Assembly (NCBI GenBank): GCA_963714205.1
Contig: CAVQNQ010000004.1
Location: 310,001 to 374,000 of the forward strand
Origin: CAVQNQ01 sp963714205
Lineage (GTDB): Bacteria > Acidobacteriota > Terriglobia > Bryobacterales > Bryobacteraceae
Reading direction: 5' to 3'
Length of the DNA: 64,000 nt
The translations under genes were made by a program, and so were the position numbers. The notes under the pieces were generated by a model. The model was given only the letters and a program-made list of their open reading frames with translations, did not search any database and was not told where the DNA came from. Of the stretch, positions 19,855 to 29,797 are shown one piece after another. Within the stretch, counting starts at the first letter, position 1; each line of letters starts with the position of its first letter.

Positions 19855-20355
19855 CTAGCCCAGCAGGTTGAGAATCGTCCCGCCGGCCTGCTGCGCGCCC
19901 GAGCGATAGGCCGTGGCGTTCGGATCAGACGCGGCATCCACTTGCCGCTGGGCGGCGGCTTCCATCATGGCCGCCTGGGCGGCTACGGCGCGATCCTGCG
20001 AGGAGGGGTCGGCCGGCGCGTTGGCGGCGGCTTCGATCACATGCGCCTTCTGGATGGTGGCCTCCGGATCGCCGCTCACCGGCGAAACATCCAGGACGAC
20101 GTCGCCGCCGACGGCATAACGGCGGCCATCCGGTCCAGTGGTGTAGGAGTAAGACGGTCCGCCGATGGCATACGGACCCGCCGCGGCCAGATGAGCCTGT
20201 TCGTGCGCGCGGACATGGCGATCGGTTGCCGACAGGCGCGAAATTTCCATCAATTGAGAGCTGCTGAGCTGAGTGCTGCCGAGCGTGAGTGCCGCCACCG
20301 ACAATGCCTCGATCTTCTTATCGGCGGGCCAAGTCCTTTGTGTGCTCGAATCCAC
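19855..20355 (-). CDS. SprA-related putative metalloprotease
   Basis: 166 residues from a GTG at 20355; a GTG at 20409 is an alternative and would lie only 6 bases from the divergent NHL gene. The core RHVRAHEQAHLAAAGPYA, then GPSYSYTTGPDGRRYAVGG is the signature of the SprA-related family (PF12118). HEQAH fits an HExxH zinc site with the glutamate in place. The Ala/Gln-rich C-terminal helix is also usual. The role of the family is not established; a catalytic function is inferred only from the HExxH pattern. No signal peptide is evident. The start region overlaps promoter space shared with the divergent gene. Confidence 0.72.
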   Translation of the reverse strand: MDSSTQRTWPADKKIEALSVAALTLGSTQLSSSQLMEISRLSATDRHVRAHEQAHLAAAGPYAIGGPSYSYTTGPDGRRYAVGGDVVLDVSPVSGDPEATIQKAHVIEAAANAPADPSSQDRAVAAQAAMMEAAAQRQVDAASDPNATAYRSGAQQAGGTILNLLG

Positions 20356-20415
20356 GTTTAGATTGCTGAAGGAACGCGGTGCGAATCTATACTCGAATTG
20401 CCTGATCACATTCCG

Positions 20416-23148
20416 ATGCGCCCGATCGCTACCGTTCTTCTTCCTGTTGTTTGGTCCGCCACCGCGTCCGCACAACCCTACACCATATCGACCCTCGCCG
20501 GCGGCGGATTGCCGATGAATGTTCCCGGAACTTCGGCCATTCTGGTTCCCCAAACGGTTGCGCTGGACCAGGCCGGGAACGTTTTTTTCGCCAATGAAAA
20601 CACCGTCCTGAGATCGGACGCCGCCACGGGTGCCCTCACGCTGGTCGCCGGAAATGGGACCTACGGCTTCAGTGGCGACAACGGCGCGGCCACCGGCGCC
20701 CAATTAGCCTCTCCCAAGGGACTCGCCGTGGATTCCGCCGGCAACCTGTTCATCGCCGACACCGGTAACCAGTGCATCCGCAAGGTGACCAACGGGGTAA
20801 TCACCACCGTAGCGGGGAACGGGACCTACGGCTTCAGCGGCGACAACGGCCCGGCCGCCAACGCCGGGTTGAGCACTCCATATGGCGTCGCCGTGGATTC
20901 CGCCGGCAGCCTGTACATCGCCGACACCAATAATAACCGCATCCGCAAGGTGACTGACGGTGTGATCGGCACCGTGGCGGGGAACGGGACCTATGGCTTC
21001 GGCGGCGACAATGGCGCGGCCACCAGCGCCCAGTTGCGCTCTCCCCAAGGACTGGCCGTCGATTCGGCCGGCAACCTCTTCATCGCCGACGCGGGTAACC
21101 AGCGCATTCGCAAGGTCTCCGGCGGGACAATCGCGACTGTGGCCGGGAACGGGATCGTGAACGGAGGCGCTTCCAATTTCAGCGGCGATGGCGGCCCGGC
21201 CACCAGCGCCCAGTTGTGGAATCCCCTCGGCGTGGCTGTGGACTCCGCCGGCAACCTGTACATTGCCGACACGGGAAATCAGCGCATCCGCAAGGTCTCC
21301 GGCGGCGTGATCACGACCGTGGCCGGAACGGGAGGGAGTGGCTTCAGCGGCGACGCCGGCCCCGCCACGAGCGCCGAACTGTGGACGCCCGACGGCGTGG
21401 CTGTGGACACCGCCGGCAGCCTGTACATCGCCGATGACGGCAACGGCCGCATCCGTAAAGTCTCCGGCGGCGTGATCGCTACCCTGGCCGGAGGTGGCGC
21501 GGCGACCGCCCCCGACGGGCCGGCCGCCGGCGCCCGGTTGAGCAATGTGCAGGGCTTGGCCATGGGATCTCCGGGCAGCCTGTATCTCGCCGCCGGCTAC
21601 CTTCTCAAGCTTTCGAACGGAACGATCAGTACGGTGGCGGGCGGGCCGGCCGCCAGCGCCCAGTTGAACGCCGCTGGCGTTGCAGTGGACACCGCCGGCA
21701 ATCTGTATATCGCCGACTATACGAACGAGGTCGTACGCAAAGTCTCCGGCGGCGTCATCACCACCGTGGCAGGGAATGGTACCGCGGCGCAAGGCGCCTC
21801 GCTTTCCTTAGGCGACAGCGGCCCGGCCACTAGCGCCCATCTATTTGGGCCAACCGGCGTGGCGGTGGACAGCGCCGGCAACCTATACATCGCCGACGCC
21901 GGCGGCGATCGCATCCGCAAGGTCTCAAACGGTGTGATTACCACGATCGCGGGGGGTGGCCCGGGACTGGGCGACAACGTTCCAGCCACCAGCGTGCAGT
22001 TGAACTTTCCCGCGGGCGTGGCCGTGGACCAAGCCGGCACAACCGTGTACATTGCCGATACCGATGACAACCGCGTCCGCAAGATTTCCAACGGGATAAT
22101 CGCCGCCGTGGCAGGGAACGGGATCACCGGCTACAGCGGACAAAGCGGCGCGGCCACCGATGCGGAGCTAAATTCGCCCTACGCCGTAGCGGTGGACTCC
22201 GCCGGTAACCTCTTCATCGCGGACTATGGCAACCACTCGATCCGCAAGGTCACGAACGAGATCATCAGCACCGTGGCCGGAAATGGGATGCAGGGTTTCA
22301 GCGGCGATGGCGGGCTGGCCACCAACGCCGAAATGAGCTATCCCCAGGGCATAGCCGTGGATTCCGCGGGCAATCTGTACGTCGCCGACACCGGCAACAA
22401 CCGCATCCGCCTTTTGACCCCGGGGACGGCGCCGGCCATCTCCAGCGCCTCTCCTGTCTACAGTCCGGCTTCCGTGATTCAACCCGGCTCATGGGTCTCG
22501 ATCTATGGCAGCAACCTGGCGAGCGGAACCGCTCTTTGGAACGGCGATTTCCCCAAGTCTCTGGGGGGCACGAGCGTGACGATCGACGGCATACTGGCGT
22601 ACCTGTGGTTCGTCAGTCCCACGCAGATCAACCTGCAGGTACCTGACGATTCGACGACGGGCCCGGTGAGCGTGGTTGTCACCACCGGTTCCGGGACGGC
22701 CTCGTCTGCGGTGACGCTGGCCCCGTACGGCCCCTCGTTCAGCCTGCTGGGGGATGGCAAGCACGTAGCCGCGGAAATCGCAACACCGGATGGGACCGGC
22801 GCCTACGCAGGCGGAACATACGACCTGGTGGGACCCTCCAATACCTTCACTTTCAATACGCGTCCGGTTCGGGCGGCCGAAACCTTGGTTCTATACGGCG
22901 TGGGCTTCGGGCCGACGAATCCTCACGTGTCGGCGGGACAGCTTTTTTCCGGCGTAGCGCCGACCAATAGCCCGGTCACCATCACAATCGGTGGCGTGCC
23001 GGTGGTTGCCGGGTTTGCCGCCATGACGGAGGCCGGGCTGTACCAAATCAACGTAACCGTGCCAGTTACGGGAACAGGCGACCAGCCCATACAGGCCTCC
23101 GTTAACGGAGTCCAGACGCCGGCCGGCCCGGTCGTCAGCGTTCAGTAG
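20416..23148 (+). CDS. Secreted NHL-repeat protein with TIGR03437 C-terminal domain
   Basis: 910 residues from the ATG at 20416, giving the signal peptide MRPIATVLLPVVWSATASAQ. About a dozen NHL repeats follow (GVAVDSAGNLYIADTGNQRI type, each about 55-60 residues), enough for two six-bladed propellers. One, near residue 390, is degenerate (LAMGSPGSLYLAAGY). From about residue 673 begins the Solibacter C-terminal domain (TIGR03437), with PGSWVSIYGSNLA and SPTQINLQVP. Such proteins are exported and abundant in Solibacter-type acidobacteria; the ligand is unknown. The repeats are also visible at DNA level. An alternative TTG start at 20398 would only add residues before the signal peptide. Confidence 0.9.
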   Translation: MRPIATVLLPVVWSATASAQPYTISTLAGGGLPMNVPGTSAILVPQTVALDQAGNVFFANENTVLRSDAATGALTLVAGNGTYGFSGDNGAATGAQLASPKGLAVDSAGNLFIADTGNQCIRKVTNGVITTVAGNGTYGFSGDNGPAANAGLSTPYGVAVDSAGSLYIADTNNNRIRKVTDGVIGTVAGNGTYGFGGDNGAATSAQLRSPQGLAVDSAGNLFIADAGNQRIRKVSGGTIATVAGNGIVNGGASNFSGDGGPATSAQLWNPLGVAVDSAGNLYIADTGNQRIRKVSGGVITTVAGTGGSGFSGDAGPATSAELWTPDGVAVDTAGSLYIADDGNGRIRKVSGGVIATLAGGGAATAPDGPAAGARLSNVQGLAMGSPGSLYLAAGYLLKLSNGTISTVAGGPAASAQLNAAGVAVDTAGNLYIADYTNEVVRKVSGGVITTVAGNGTAAQGASLSLGDSGPATSAHLFGPTGVAVDSAGNLYIADAGGDRIRKVSNGVITTIAGGGPGLGDNVPATSVQLNFPAGVAVDQAGTTVYIADTDDNRVRKISNGIIAAVAGNGITGYSGQSGAATDAELNSPYAVAVDSAGNLFIADYGNHSIRKVTNEIISTVAGNGMQGFSGDGGLATNAEMSYPQGIAVDSAGNLYVADTGNNRIRLLTPGTAPAISSASPVYSPASVIQPGSWVSIYGSNLASGTALWNGDFPKSLGGTSVTIDGILAYLWFVSPTQINLQVPDDSTTGPVSVVVTTGSGTASSAVTLAPYGPSFSLLGDGKHVAAEIATPDGTGAYAGGTYDLVGPSNTFTFNTRPVRAAETLVLYGVGFGPTNPHVSAGQLFSGVAPTNSPVTITIGGVPVVAGFAAMTEAGLYQINVTVPVTGTGDQPIQASVNGVQTPAGPVVSVQ

Positions 23149-23156
23149 GCCCAGCG

Positions 23157-26100
23157 CTACTTCGATTTGCTTAACTTACGGAAATACTCGGCGACGGCAT
23201 CGGCATACCCCTGCGGCACCGGCTCGCTGCCCGGGCTGCGCACACTGCCGCCTCCGGTTTCATCCACCTTCCGCCGAAGTTCCATTTCCACCTGTTCCAC
23301 GCCGGTTGTAAGAGCCGCCTGAATGCGCTCGCCAAGCAGCGGATCGTTGGCGTAGGCATAGGGATCAATCTGGCGCAACTGTTCGATGAGTGTCCGGATG
23401 TCGCGGGCCGTGCCGGGGTCGGCGCGCATCTGCTGTTCGAGATCGGATAGGCTCCGCAGGGTATCGCGATAGGTGTTCTGGAAGTCCTGCGGGCGTACGG
23501 GGCCGTCGGCCCACGGACCGCCCGCGCCGTCCCAGGCGCCGCCGGGATTCCAGCCGCCGTTCCGGTAGCCGCCATACGATCCGCCGTTCCAGTTGCTGCC
23601 GCCTCCCGGACCCCCGCCGCCGTTGGGGCTCCCGCCGGGTTGGCCGCCCTGAGCCTGCTGACCACCCTGCTGGCCGCCTTGACCTTGCTGCCCGCTTTGA
23701 CCTTGCTGGCCACTTTGCTGACCGGCCTGACCGCCCTGCTGCTGGCCCTGCTGGCCACTTCGCCCCTGCCGGCCTCCGGCGTTGGCCTGCAACTGCTCCA
23801 TTTGGCGTCTCAGGCGCTCGACCTGGTTGAGAGCCTGCTGGGCGGCCTGGCCGTCCTGCTGGCCCTCACCCTCCTTGCCGGATGCCAGGGCCTGCTCGGC
23901 CGTGTGCAGCCGGTCGCGCAGATTGTTCAGGCTCTGCGTCATGTTGAATTCGGACATGACCGCATATTCGCCCATTCCGCGGCGGATCCAATCGGCGTTG
24001 CGCTGCATGTCGCGCGGCATTTCGGCCTGCTGCATCTCGCCGAGGGCGTCGCGCAGCCGGGCGGAGGCCTGGCGCTCGGTAGCGGCCAGGTCGCGCACGG
24101 CGTTCTGCATATCCTGTTCGAGCTGCTTGATGTCCTTGACCTCGCCTTCCTTCTGATCGGCGAGCTGGTCGGCCTGCTGTCCCGTGACGCCGCGCTGCGG
24201 CGCGGGCTGCTGGCCCGGGAAGCCGCGCCGCCCGAGCAGGCCGGGTTGGCTTAGCGGGGCGGGCTGGCCGGTCCCATAGACGCGGCGGAGCTGGCTTTCG
24301 AACTCCTGCTGGCGGCGGGCCAGGTCGTCAGCCTGGCGCGCCAGGTCGGCAATCTGGTTCTTGGACTGAGCGCCGCGCAAAGCCCCGAGCATCTGTTCGG
24401 CTTCCTTGAGCCGGTCGGCCGCGCGGTGGGCATCGGCCTCGGCCTGCGGCGTCCCGGCCTGCTGCGAGGAGGCCGCTTCGCGCATATCCTGGAGCGCCTG
24501 CTGCAGGCGGTCGAGAGTCTGCTGGAGTTGCCGGGGATCGGCGCCGCGCAATCCGGCCATCTGGCCCGTCGATCCGGCCTGGCCCGGCTGATTCATCCGC
24601 CCCTGCTGCATCTGGCCGGATTGTCCGGACTGGCCCTGCTGTCCTTGTTGTCCTTGCTGCCCTTGTTGCCCCTGCTGGCCGTTGCGGCTCAACTGGCCGG
24701 AATCGCCGCGCATCATCTGCTGCATCTGCTGATTGAGCTGCTCGGCTTCGCGGCGCAGCATCTCCTGCTCCCAACGCTGCTGGGAATTCTGTTGGCCGCG
24801 GCGCTGCTGCTCGGCCAGCTCCTGCTGGCGGCGAGCCAGTTGCTGAAGCTTTTGCAAAGCCTCGTCGATATCGCGCTGGTGCTGATCGGCGGACTGCATT
24901 CCGCCGCGGTTGCTCTCATACTGATTCTTTTCGGTATCGAGCTCCAGATCGAACAGCCCCTGGAGATCGCGCGTGGCGCCGTTTCCGCCACCGCCTCCCC
25001 CGCCTCCGCCGCCGCGGCTGCCGAAAGCCACCTGGATATCGCGGAAGGTGGATTCGGCGCGCAGCAGGTATTGCAGCGCCTTCTGTTCGGGCGCCAGGGC
25101 ATCCTGCCACTTGGCGGCCTTGAGCTTGTCGGCCGCCGGGCCCATGGCCGCCGAGGCCTTCTGCATATCCTCGACGAAGCTCTTGAAAGAATCGCCCGCA
25201 TCGGTGAGCTGGCGGCTCTTCATGCGGTCGGCCAGCGACGTGGCCTGGTCGCGCAGCTTGGATTGCACGGATGCCAGGAACGCGGCGTTCTGATCGGCGG
25301 CCTTCTGGCCGGAGCCGTTGAGCTGGTTCCAGGTGGCCGTGATGATCTCTTTCTGGCGCTCGGAGATCTCGTTCTGCTGGTCGCCCCCTGCGCCGCCACC
25401 CCCGCCACCCATCTGCTGGGATTGCGTGTAATTGCGCTCGAAGGGCTCCGCCTGAATGAAGAACATGTCCGTGTTGGCCGTGGCGCGCGCGCCCTGCGCG
25501 GTGGCATAGAAGCTCACCACGTCGCCGGGCTGCACCTGGAAATCCTCGAGCGCGATCACCGTGCTCCCCGAGGCAGTCTTCGCGCCTTTGGCCTGGAGCA
25601 GCGGAACGGCCTTTTCAGCGCCGCCATTCACGGAGTAGTGCAGCTCGACATCCTTCAGTCCGAATGAGTCCTTGGCATCCACCGCCACGGTGACCTCTTC
25701 GATGGGGTTGGCGCGGAAATCCCGGCCCGGCCGCGAGATGCTCACTTCGGGCGGCTGGTACTTCTCCGCCTCGATGAAGTAGTCCTCACTGAGCCGCACG
25801 TCCTCGCCGCTTTCGACGGCCGCGAAGTGATACATCCCATCCTTCTGAATGGGGACGGCGGCTACCATCGCGCCATCCGGCCCTGAGCGCAGCGGCAGCT
25901 TCGAGCCGTCATCGAGCAGGATGGCGCCGTTCGCGAGCGGCCGGTCGGTCTGGATAGCCACATCCGCCATGGTCCCCTCGATGGCGCGCAGATCGCCGCC
26001 GGGATTCTCGACGAAATCCTTCAGCCCGGTCCAGGCCGGGTAATGATAGGTCACGCGAATACCCCTGATGGCGGCCAGATCCATGACGTTCAGCTTGTAA

Positions 26101-26903
26101 ATGGGCGAACGCACACCGCCGGCTTCCACGTAATATTCCATCGATTCCGGCACGCCGGCGATGAGGAACTGGTAAGAGGCGCCGCCCGGTTCGGTGCGCA
26201 TGTCGGCCTGCTCCCACTGCGAAGCGCTGGCGTACTTGCCGAAAAATCGGACCTTGGGAGCCGTGAAACCCTGGAGACGCGCGGTGATCAACTGGTCGGC
26301 GCGCTTGCGAATGGTGTGGTTACCGGGATCGACGATTACGGCATAGTAGGGCGTGGTCCCGCTCTTGGGCAGGCCGCCCCAGAGCAGGGAAGCACCGTAA
26401 CCCAGGAAGCCCGGTCCGGCTATGGCCAGCCACAGCAACACGCCGGCCGCGACGGCGGCGGCGGAGGAAAAACCGAAAAGCCAGGAGGCCGGGGCCACTT
26501 CCTTCGGCTCGGTCTGCTCCGCCACCTGCAAGGTATCGTCGGCCAGCAGTGGCAGGAACGGATCGCTCGCGTTCTGGTTCATCCGCTCGCTGAAAGTGAG
26601 CAGGCGCTCTTCGAATTGGGGATAGCGGTGTTCGGCTTCGCGCGCCGCCTGGCGTGCGTTGAGGCGGATCAACGGTACGATCAATGCCGCCGCCAACGCG
26701 AAGGCCAGCCCTAGAAAGAGAAACACGCGCGCGAAGGTTACGCTGGGACCGGAGAACGCAAAACCGTTCGCCATCAGCACAGCCAGCACCGTGAGCGCCA
26801 GCGCGGCGCCCGCGCCCGCCGCCGCGCCGCGCGTCAAAGCCAGCAGACGCAGCCGCCGCTCGACGGCCCCCAAATATTCGGACAAGCGATCCAAAGGTTT
26901 CAT
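23157..26903 (-). CDS. DUF4175-family membrane protein with Gln/Gly low-complexity regions
   Basis: 1248 residues. Two N-terminal transmembrane helices (residues 24-47 and 58-80) and one near residue 150 are followed by a large periplasmic or extracytoplasmic part with beta-rich domains up to about residue 470. Long coiled-coil helices then alternate with low-complexity stretches (GQQGQQGQQGQ near residue 755; SGQQGQGGQQGGQQ near 1080; Gly/Asn/Trp-rich near 1110). This is the DUF4175 architecture seen next to MoxR, DUF58 and VWA genes. It is the last gene of the operon and overlaps the BatA gene by ATGA (26900-26903). It may act as a membrane-bound partner of the VWA proteins, but no activity is known. 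Confidence 0.85.
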   Translation of the reverse strand: MKPLDRLSEYLGAVERRLRLLALTRGAAAGAGAALALTVLAVLMANGFAFSGPSVTFARVFLFLGLAFALAAALIVPLIRLNARQAAREAEHRYPQFEERLLTFSERMNQNASDPFLPLLADDTLQVAEQTEPKEVAPASWLFGFSSAAAVAAGVLLWLAIAGPGFLGYGASLLWGGLPKSGTTPYYAVIVDPGNHTIRKRADQLITARLQGFTAPKVRFFGKYASASQWEQADMRTEPGGASYQFLIAGVPESMEYYVEAGGVRSPIYKLNVMDLAAIRGIRVTYHYPAWTGLKDFVENPGGDLRAIEGTMADVAIQTDRPLANGAILLDDGSKLPLRSGPDGAMVAAVPIQKDGMYHFAAVESGEDVRLSEDYFIEAEKYQPPEVSISRPGRDFRANPIEEVTVAVDAKDSFGLKDVELHYSVNGGAEKAVPLLQAKGAKTASGSTVIALEDFQVQPGDVVSFYATAQGARATANTDMFFIQAEPFERNYTQSQQMGGGGGGAGGDQQNEISERQKEIITATWNQLNGSGQKAADQNAAFLASVQSKLRDQATSLADRMKSRQLTDAGDSFKSFVEDMQKASAAMGPAADKLKAAKWQDALAPEQKALQYLLRAESTFRDIQVAFGSRGGGGGGGGGGNGATRDLQGLFDLELDTEKNQYESNRGGMQSADQHQRDIDEALQKLQQLARRQQELAEQQRRGQQNSQQRWEQEMLRREAEQLNQQMQQMMRGDSGQLSRNGQQGQQGQQGQQGQQGQSGQSGQMQQGRMNQPGQAGSTGQMAGLRGADPRQLQQTLDRLQQALQDMREAASSQQAGTPQAEADAHRAADRLKEAEQMLGALRGAQSKNQIADLARQADDLARRQQEFESQLRRVYGTGQPAPLSQPGLLGRRGFPGQQPAPQRGVTGQQADQLADQKEGEVKDIKQLEQDMQNAVRDLAATERQASARLRDALGEMQQAEMPRDMQRNADWIRRGMGEYAVMSEFNMTQSLNNLRDRLHTAEQALASGKEGEGQQDGQAAQQALNQVERLRRQMEQLQANAGGRQGRSGQQGQQQGGQAGQQSGQQGQSGQQGQGGQQGGQQAQGGQPGGSPNGGGGPGGGSNWNGGSYGGYRNGGWNPGGAWDGAGGPWADGPVRPQDFQNTYRDTLRSLSDLEQQMRADPGTARDIRTLIEQLRQIDPYAYANDPLLGERIQAALTTGVEQVEMELRRKVDETGGGSVRSPGSEPVPQGYADAVAEYFRKLSKSK

Positions 26904-28906
26904 GCCGCCTCTTTATCGACCGAAAGATGTCGATTCCCCAACCACGATTCGGCTATCGCCAGCGCCAGCGCCGCGATCATCACGTACCACCACAGGGAGA
27001 CGGGCTTCTGTTCCCCCTGCGTGACCTGCCCGGCATCCCCTGGGCCGCTGGCTGTATTCTGCCACAGAGTGAGCGTCTCTGGCGTGGCGGGCGCCAGGTC
27101 CGATTCGCGCCGGTCGGCGTTCACCGCCACCAGTTCGTTGCGGCCGTTGGGCCGCCGTATATCGTAGAAGCCGGCCGTGGTGAACTGGATATTCTGCGCC
27201 TTGCTGGCCTCGGCCAGCGAAAACGCCCGCTCGCCTTGGGGGTCGAGCACATCCACCGCCGAGCCCTGCTCCTTGGCGTCGCGCAATTCCTCGAACGACC
27301 CCACCAGCACGCTCGAAGCCCCTTCATCCAGGCGGCCCAGGTATCGCGCGGTCTGCTGGACGAACGGCACGAATGAAGCGTGCAGCGGAAAATCGTTGGC
27401 CACGTTGTCGAATGTGGATGCGAAGACCACCACGCGGCCGGCTCCTACCTGCTGATCCATCAGCAGAGGGGTCTGATCGGAGAGCCGCGCGGCCACCCGC
27501 GCGTTGCCCGGCTCCACGCGAATGGCCTGGTAAAACTTCACGTCATCCCATCGATTGTTGGCTAGGATCGCCGGATAGGAAGGGTCCAGCCAGGCGGCGG
27601 TCTGAAAGAGCGCTCCCTCGCGGCCGGCGTAGCGCGAACCCTCCACCTGCTCGTCCGCCACGGGAATTTTGGAAACGCCCGCCGCCATGTGGCCCAGCGC
27701 GATCAGCACCGCGCCGCCCTGGCGGACGTACCCGCGCAACTGGTTCTCGAAGCCGCCCGGCAGCGTGCCCACATCCGACAGCACCACGAAGGCGTATTTC
27801 GAAGGATCGAGGTTGGTGGTCTGCTCGACGGTGGCCGGATCGAGCACGAAGGCCGCCTGGCCGGAGGCCGCCAGCGCGGATTGAAAATAGAGCAGCCCGC
27901 GAGTATTGTCGGCTTCCTGGACGAACAGCGCGTGGCGCGCGTCGGCGCGCTCCACGGAAAAGTAGAAAACGTCGTCGGCCGGCAGCTCGTCGGCCGAATC
28001 GATGCGCACCTCGCCTTTATTGCGGCCGTAGGGCACTTCGAGCGAAAGAAACTCCACGGTGGCGCGCCCGTTTTCAGGCACCTCCACGGTCTTGGTCTCG
28101 ATGGTGCGGCCGTTCAGCAGCAGCGATGCGGTGCGCTGTGCCTTGGGCTCGGCGAAGCCGGCGACGGTCGCCAGCACGCGCTCCTTCTTGGCATCGTAGA
28201 CGCGCCGCGGGGCCACCACGTTCTCCACGGCGAAATTGGGGACGGCCTGCGCGCCTACGGGCCGCGTTTCCAGACGCACATCGGCGTTGAGCCGCAGATC
28301 GTTGAAGTTCGAGGGCATGCCGGTCTGCTGCATGTCCGAATAGAGCAGCACGCGCAGCGGCACGTGCAAGGATTGCGCGATCGAGCGAAGCGAGCGAGCC
28401 AGCTCGGCGAAAGAGGTGCGGGCGTCGGAAAGCTCGATAGAGTCGATGCCGGCGGCCAGCGCGGCCCGGTCGTCGGTGACCTCGCTCATCACCTGCACGC
28501 GCGAGCCGAAGGCCAGCACCTCGGCGCGCCGGCCGGCGCGCAGTCCCGCGGCTTCCGTTTTGGCCATGCGCTTGGCCTCCTCGATCCGTCCGCCGGCGCG
28601 CATGCTGAGCGAATTATCGATAGCCAGCACGGTGACCTCGCCCGTGCGCGATTGGGGCGGAGACGCGGTGCGGATATAAGGATGGGCAAAGGCCAGCGCC
28701 AGTAACACGACGAGCGCGGTCCGCATCGCGAATAGCGCCAGGTAGCGCAGGCGGCGGTGCTTGATGGAGCTCTGAACATGGCGCTCGAAGAACATCAGCG
28801 AGCTGAAAGGCAGCGGCGTGCTGCGGTGCTTCCGCAGCAGGTGCAGCCAGACCGGCAGCCCCACCGCCGCCAGGCCGGCCAGAAACCAGGGCGTGAAAAA
28901 GCCCAT
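26900..28906 (-). CDS. BatA-type membrane protein with VWA domain
   Basis: 668 residues. The N-terminus (FFTPWFLAGLAAVGLPVWLH) is the BatA/aerotolerance N-terminal helix pair, with a second helix at residues 59-75. A von Willebrand A domain follows, with MIDAS motif DNSLS from Asp97. A glutamine-amidotransferase-like segment (VVLSDVGTLPGGFENQLRGY) lies near residue 370, and one transmembrane helix is at the C-terminus (WWYVMIAALALAIAESWLG). In Bat and MoxR systems such proteins are thought to be client-recognition partners of the MoxR ATPase. The gene starts directly after the DUF58 stop and overlaps the DUF4175 gene. Confidence 0.88.
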   Translation of the reverse strand: MGFFTPWFLAGLAAVGLPVWLHLLRKHRSTPLPFSSLMFFERHVQSSIKHRRLRYLALFAMRTALVVLLALAFAHPYIRTASPPQSRTGEVTVLAIDNSLSMRAGGRIEEAKRMAKTEAAGLRAGRRAEVLAFGSRVQVMSEVTDDRAALAAGIDSIELSDARTSFAELARSLRSIAQSLHVPLRVLLYSDMQQTGMPSNFNDLRLNADVRLETRPVGAQAVPNFAVENVVAPRRVYDAKKERVLATVAGFAEPKAQRTASLLLNGRTIETKTVEVPENGRATVEFLSLEVPYGRNKGEVRIDSADELPADDVFYFSVERADARHALFVQEADNTRGLLYFQSALAASGQAAFVLDPATVEQTTNLDPSKYAFVVLSDVGTLPGGFENQLRGYVRQGGAVLIALGHMAAGVSKIPVADEQVEGSRYAGREGALFQTAAWLDPSYPAILANNRWDDVKFYQAIRVEPGNARVAARLSDQTPLLMDQQVGAGRVVVFASTFDNVANDFPLHASFVPFVQQTARYLGRLDEGASSVLVGSFEELRDAKEQGSAVDVLDPQGERAFSLAEASKAQNIQFTTAGFYDIRRPNGRNELVAVNADRRESDLAPATPETLTLWQNTASGPGDAGQVTQGEQKPVSLWWYVMIAALALAIAESWLGNRHLSVDKEAA

Positions 28907-29797
28907 TTAGAGCCTCCCTTTGCGCACGGAGAGATATTCGCGCAGGCCTTCATCGAGCGGGCGGGCGGTATTCATCAGGAAATAATCCATGCCGTTTCCC
29001 CGGGCCTTGGAGCTGAGCGCCTCGATGTGCGCGTCGATCTTGCGCCGGTACTCGTTATGCGCATACTCGGGCGACACCTCGAGTGCCTCGGCCGCGTTTT
29101 CCATGTCCACCAGCAGCACCGGTTCGCGGAAGCGCGGCGCGATCTCCTCGGGATCGAGCACGTGGAACAGGATGACCTCGTTGCCGCGGAAGCGCAGCGG
29201 CTCGATGGTCTTGACGATTTTCTCGGGATCCTCGTAAAAATCCGAAAGCACCACCACGATGCCGCGCCGCCGCAGGAAGGTCTGGAAATGGATGAACGGC
29301 TTGGCGAAATCCGTGCGGGTGCCTTTTTCAGCCTTTTCGATGGCATGCAGCAGGCGGAAGATCTGGCCCTGGCGCGTGGAGGGCGCCACGTAATTGACGA
29401 TATCCTCGTCGAATATGATGAGGCCGGCGGCGTCGCGCTGCGTGTTGGCCATGTAGCAGAGCGAAGCCGCCACGAAGCGCGCGTAATCGAGCTTGGTGAC
29501 CGAGTGCGAGCCGTACCCCATGGAAGCGGAAGTATCGAGCAGCACGAGTAACTGCGTGTTCGTCTCGCCGCGGTAGCGTTTGAGGAAGCACTTATCGGTG
29601 CGCGCAAAAACGTTCCAGTCGACGTGGCGGAGGTCGTCACCCTCCGAGTAAGCGCGGTATTCGGCGAACTCCTGGGAGAAGCCGAAATCCGGGGACCGGT
29701 GCAGGCCCGCGACGAAGCCATCGACCACGGTCTTGGCCACCAGGTCTAGCCCGGATATGGATGCCAGCGTGGCGGGGTCGAGGAAGCGCTGGAGCAT
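28907..29797 (-). CDS. DUF58 domain protein (VWA-like)
   Basis: 296 residues. The hallmark DUF58 segment EYRAYSEGDDLRHVDWNVFA is at residues 46-65, and a VWA-like MIDAS DTSAS starts at Asp88. No transmembrane segment is seen, so it is cytoplasmic, where it is expected to work with the MoxR ATPase. AAAGGAG lies 8 bases before the ATG, and the ATG overlaps the stop of the GxxExxY gene by one base (TGATG). In most genomes DUF58 follows moxR directly; here an inserted cassette separates them. The preserved ribosome binding site explains how translation survived the insertion. Confidence 0.92.
   Translation of the reverse strand: MLQRFLDPATLASISGLDLVAKTVVDGFVAGLHRSPDFGFSQEFAEYRAYSEGDDLRHVDWNVFARTDKCFLKRYRGETNTQLLVLLDTSASMGYGSHSVTKLDYARFVAASLCYMANTQRDAAGLIIFDEDIVNYVAPSTRQGQIFRLLHAIEKAEKGTRTDFAKPFIHFQTFLRRRGIVVVLSDFYEDPEKIVKTIEPLRFRGNEVILFHVLDPEEIAPRFREPVLLVDMENAAEALEVSPEYAHNEYRRKIDAHIEALSSKARGNGMDYFLMNTARPLDEGLREYLSVRKGRL

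Noticed and set aside
24426..25667. 413-residue Leu/Ala-rich frame on the plus strand resembling a membrane protein
   Set aside because: It is the complement of the Gln-rich DUF4175 coding sequence; Leu runs are simply CTG read opposite CAG.
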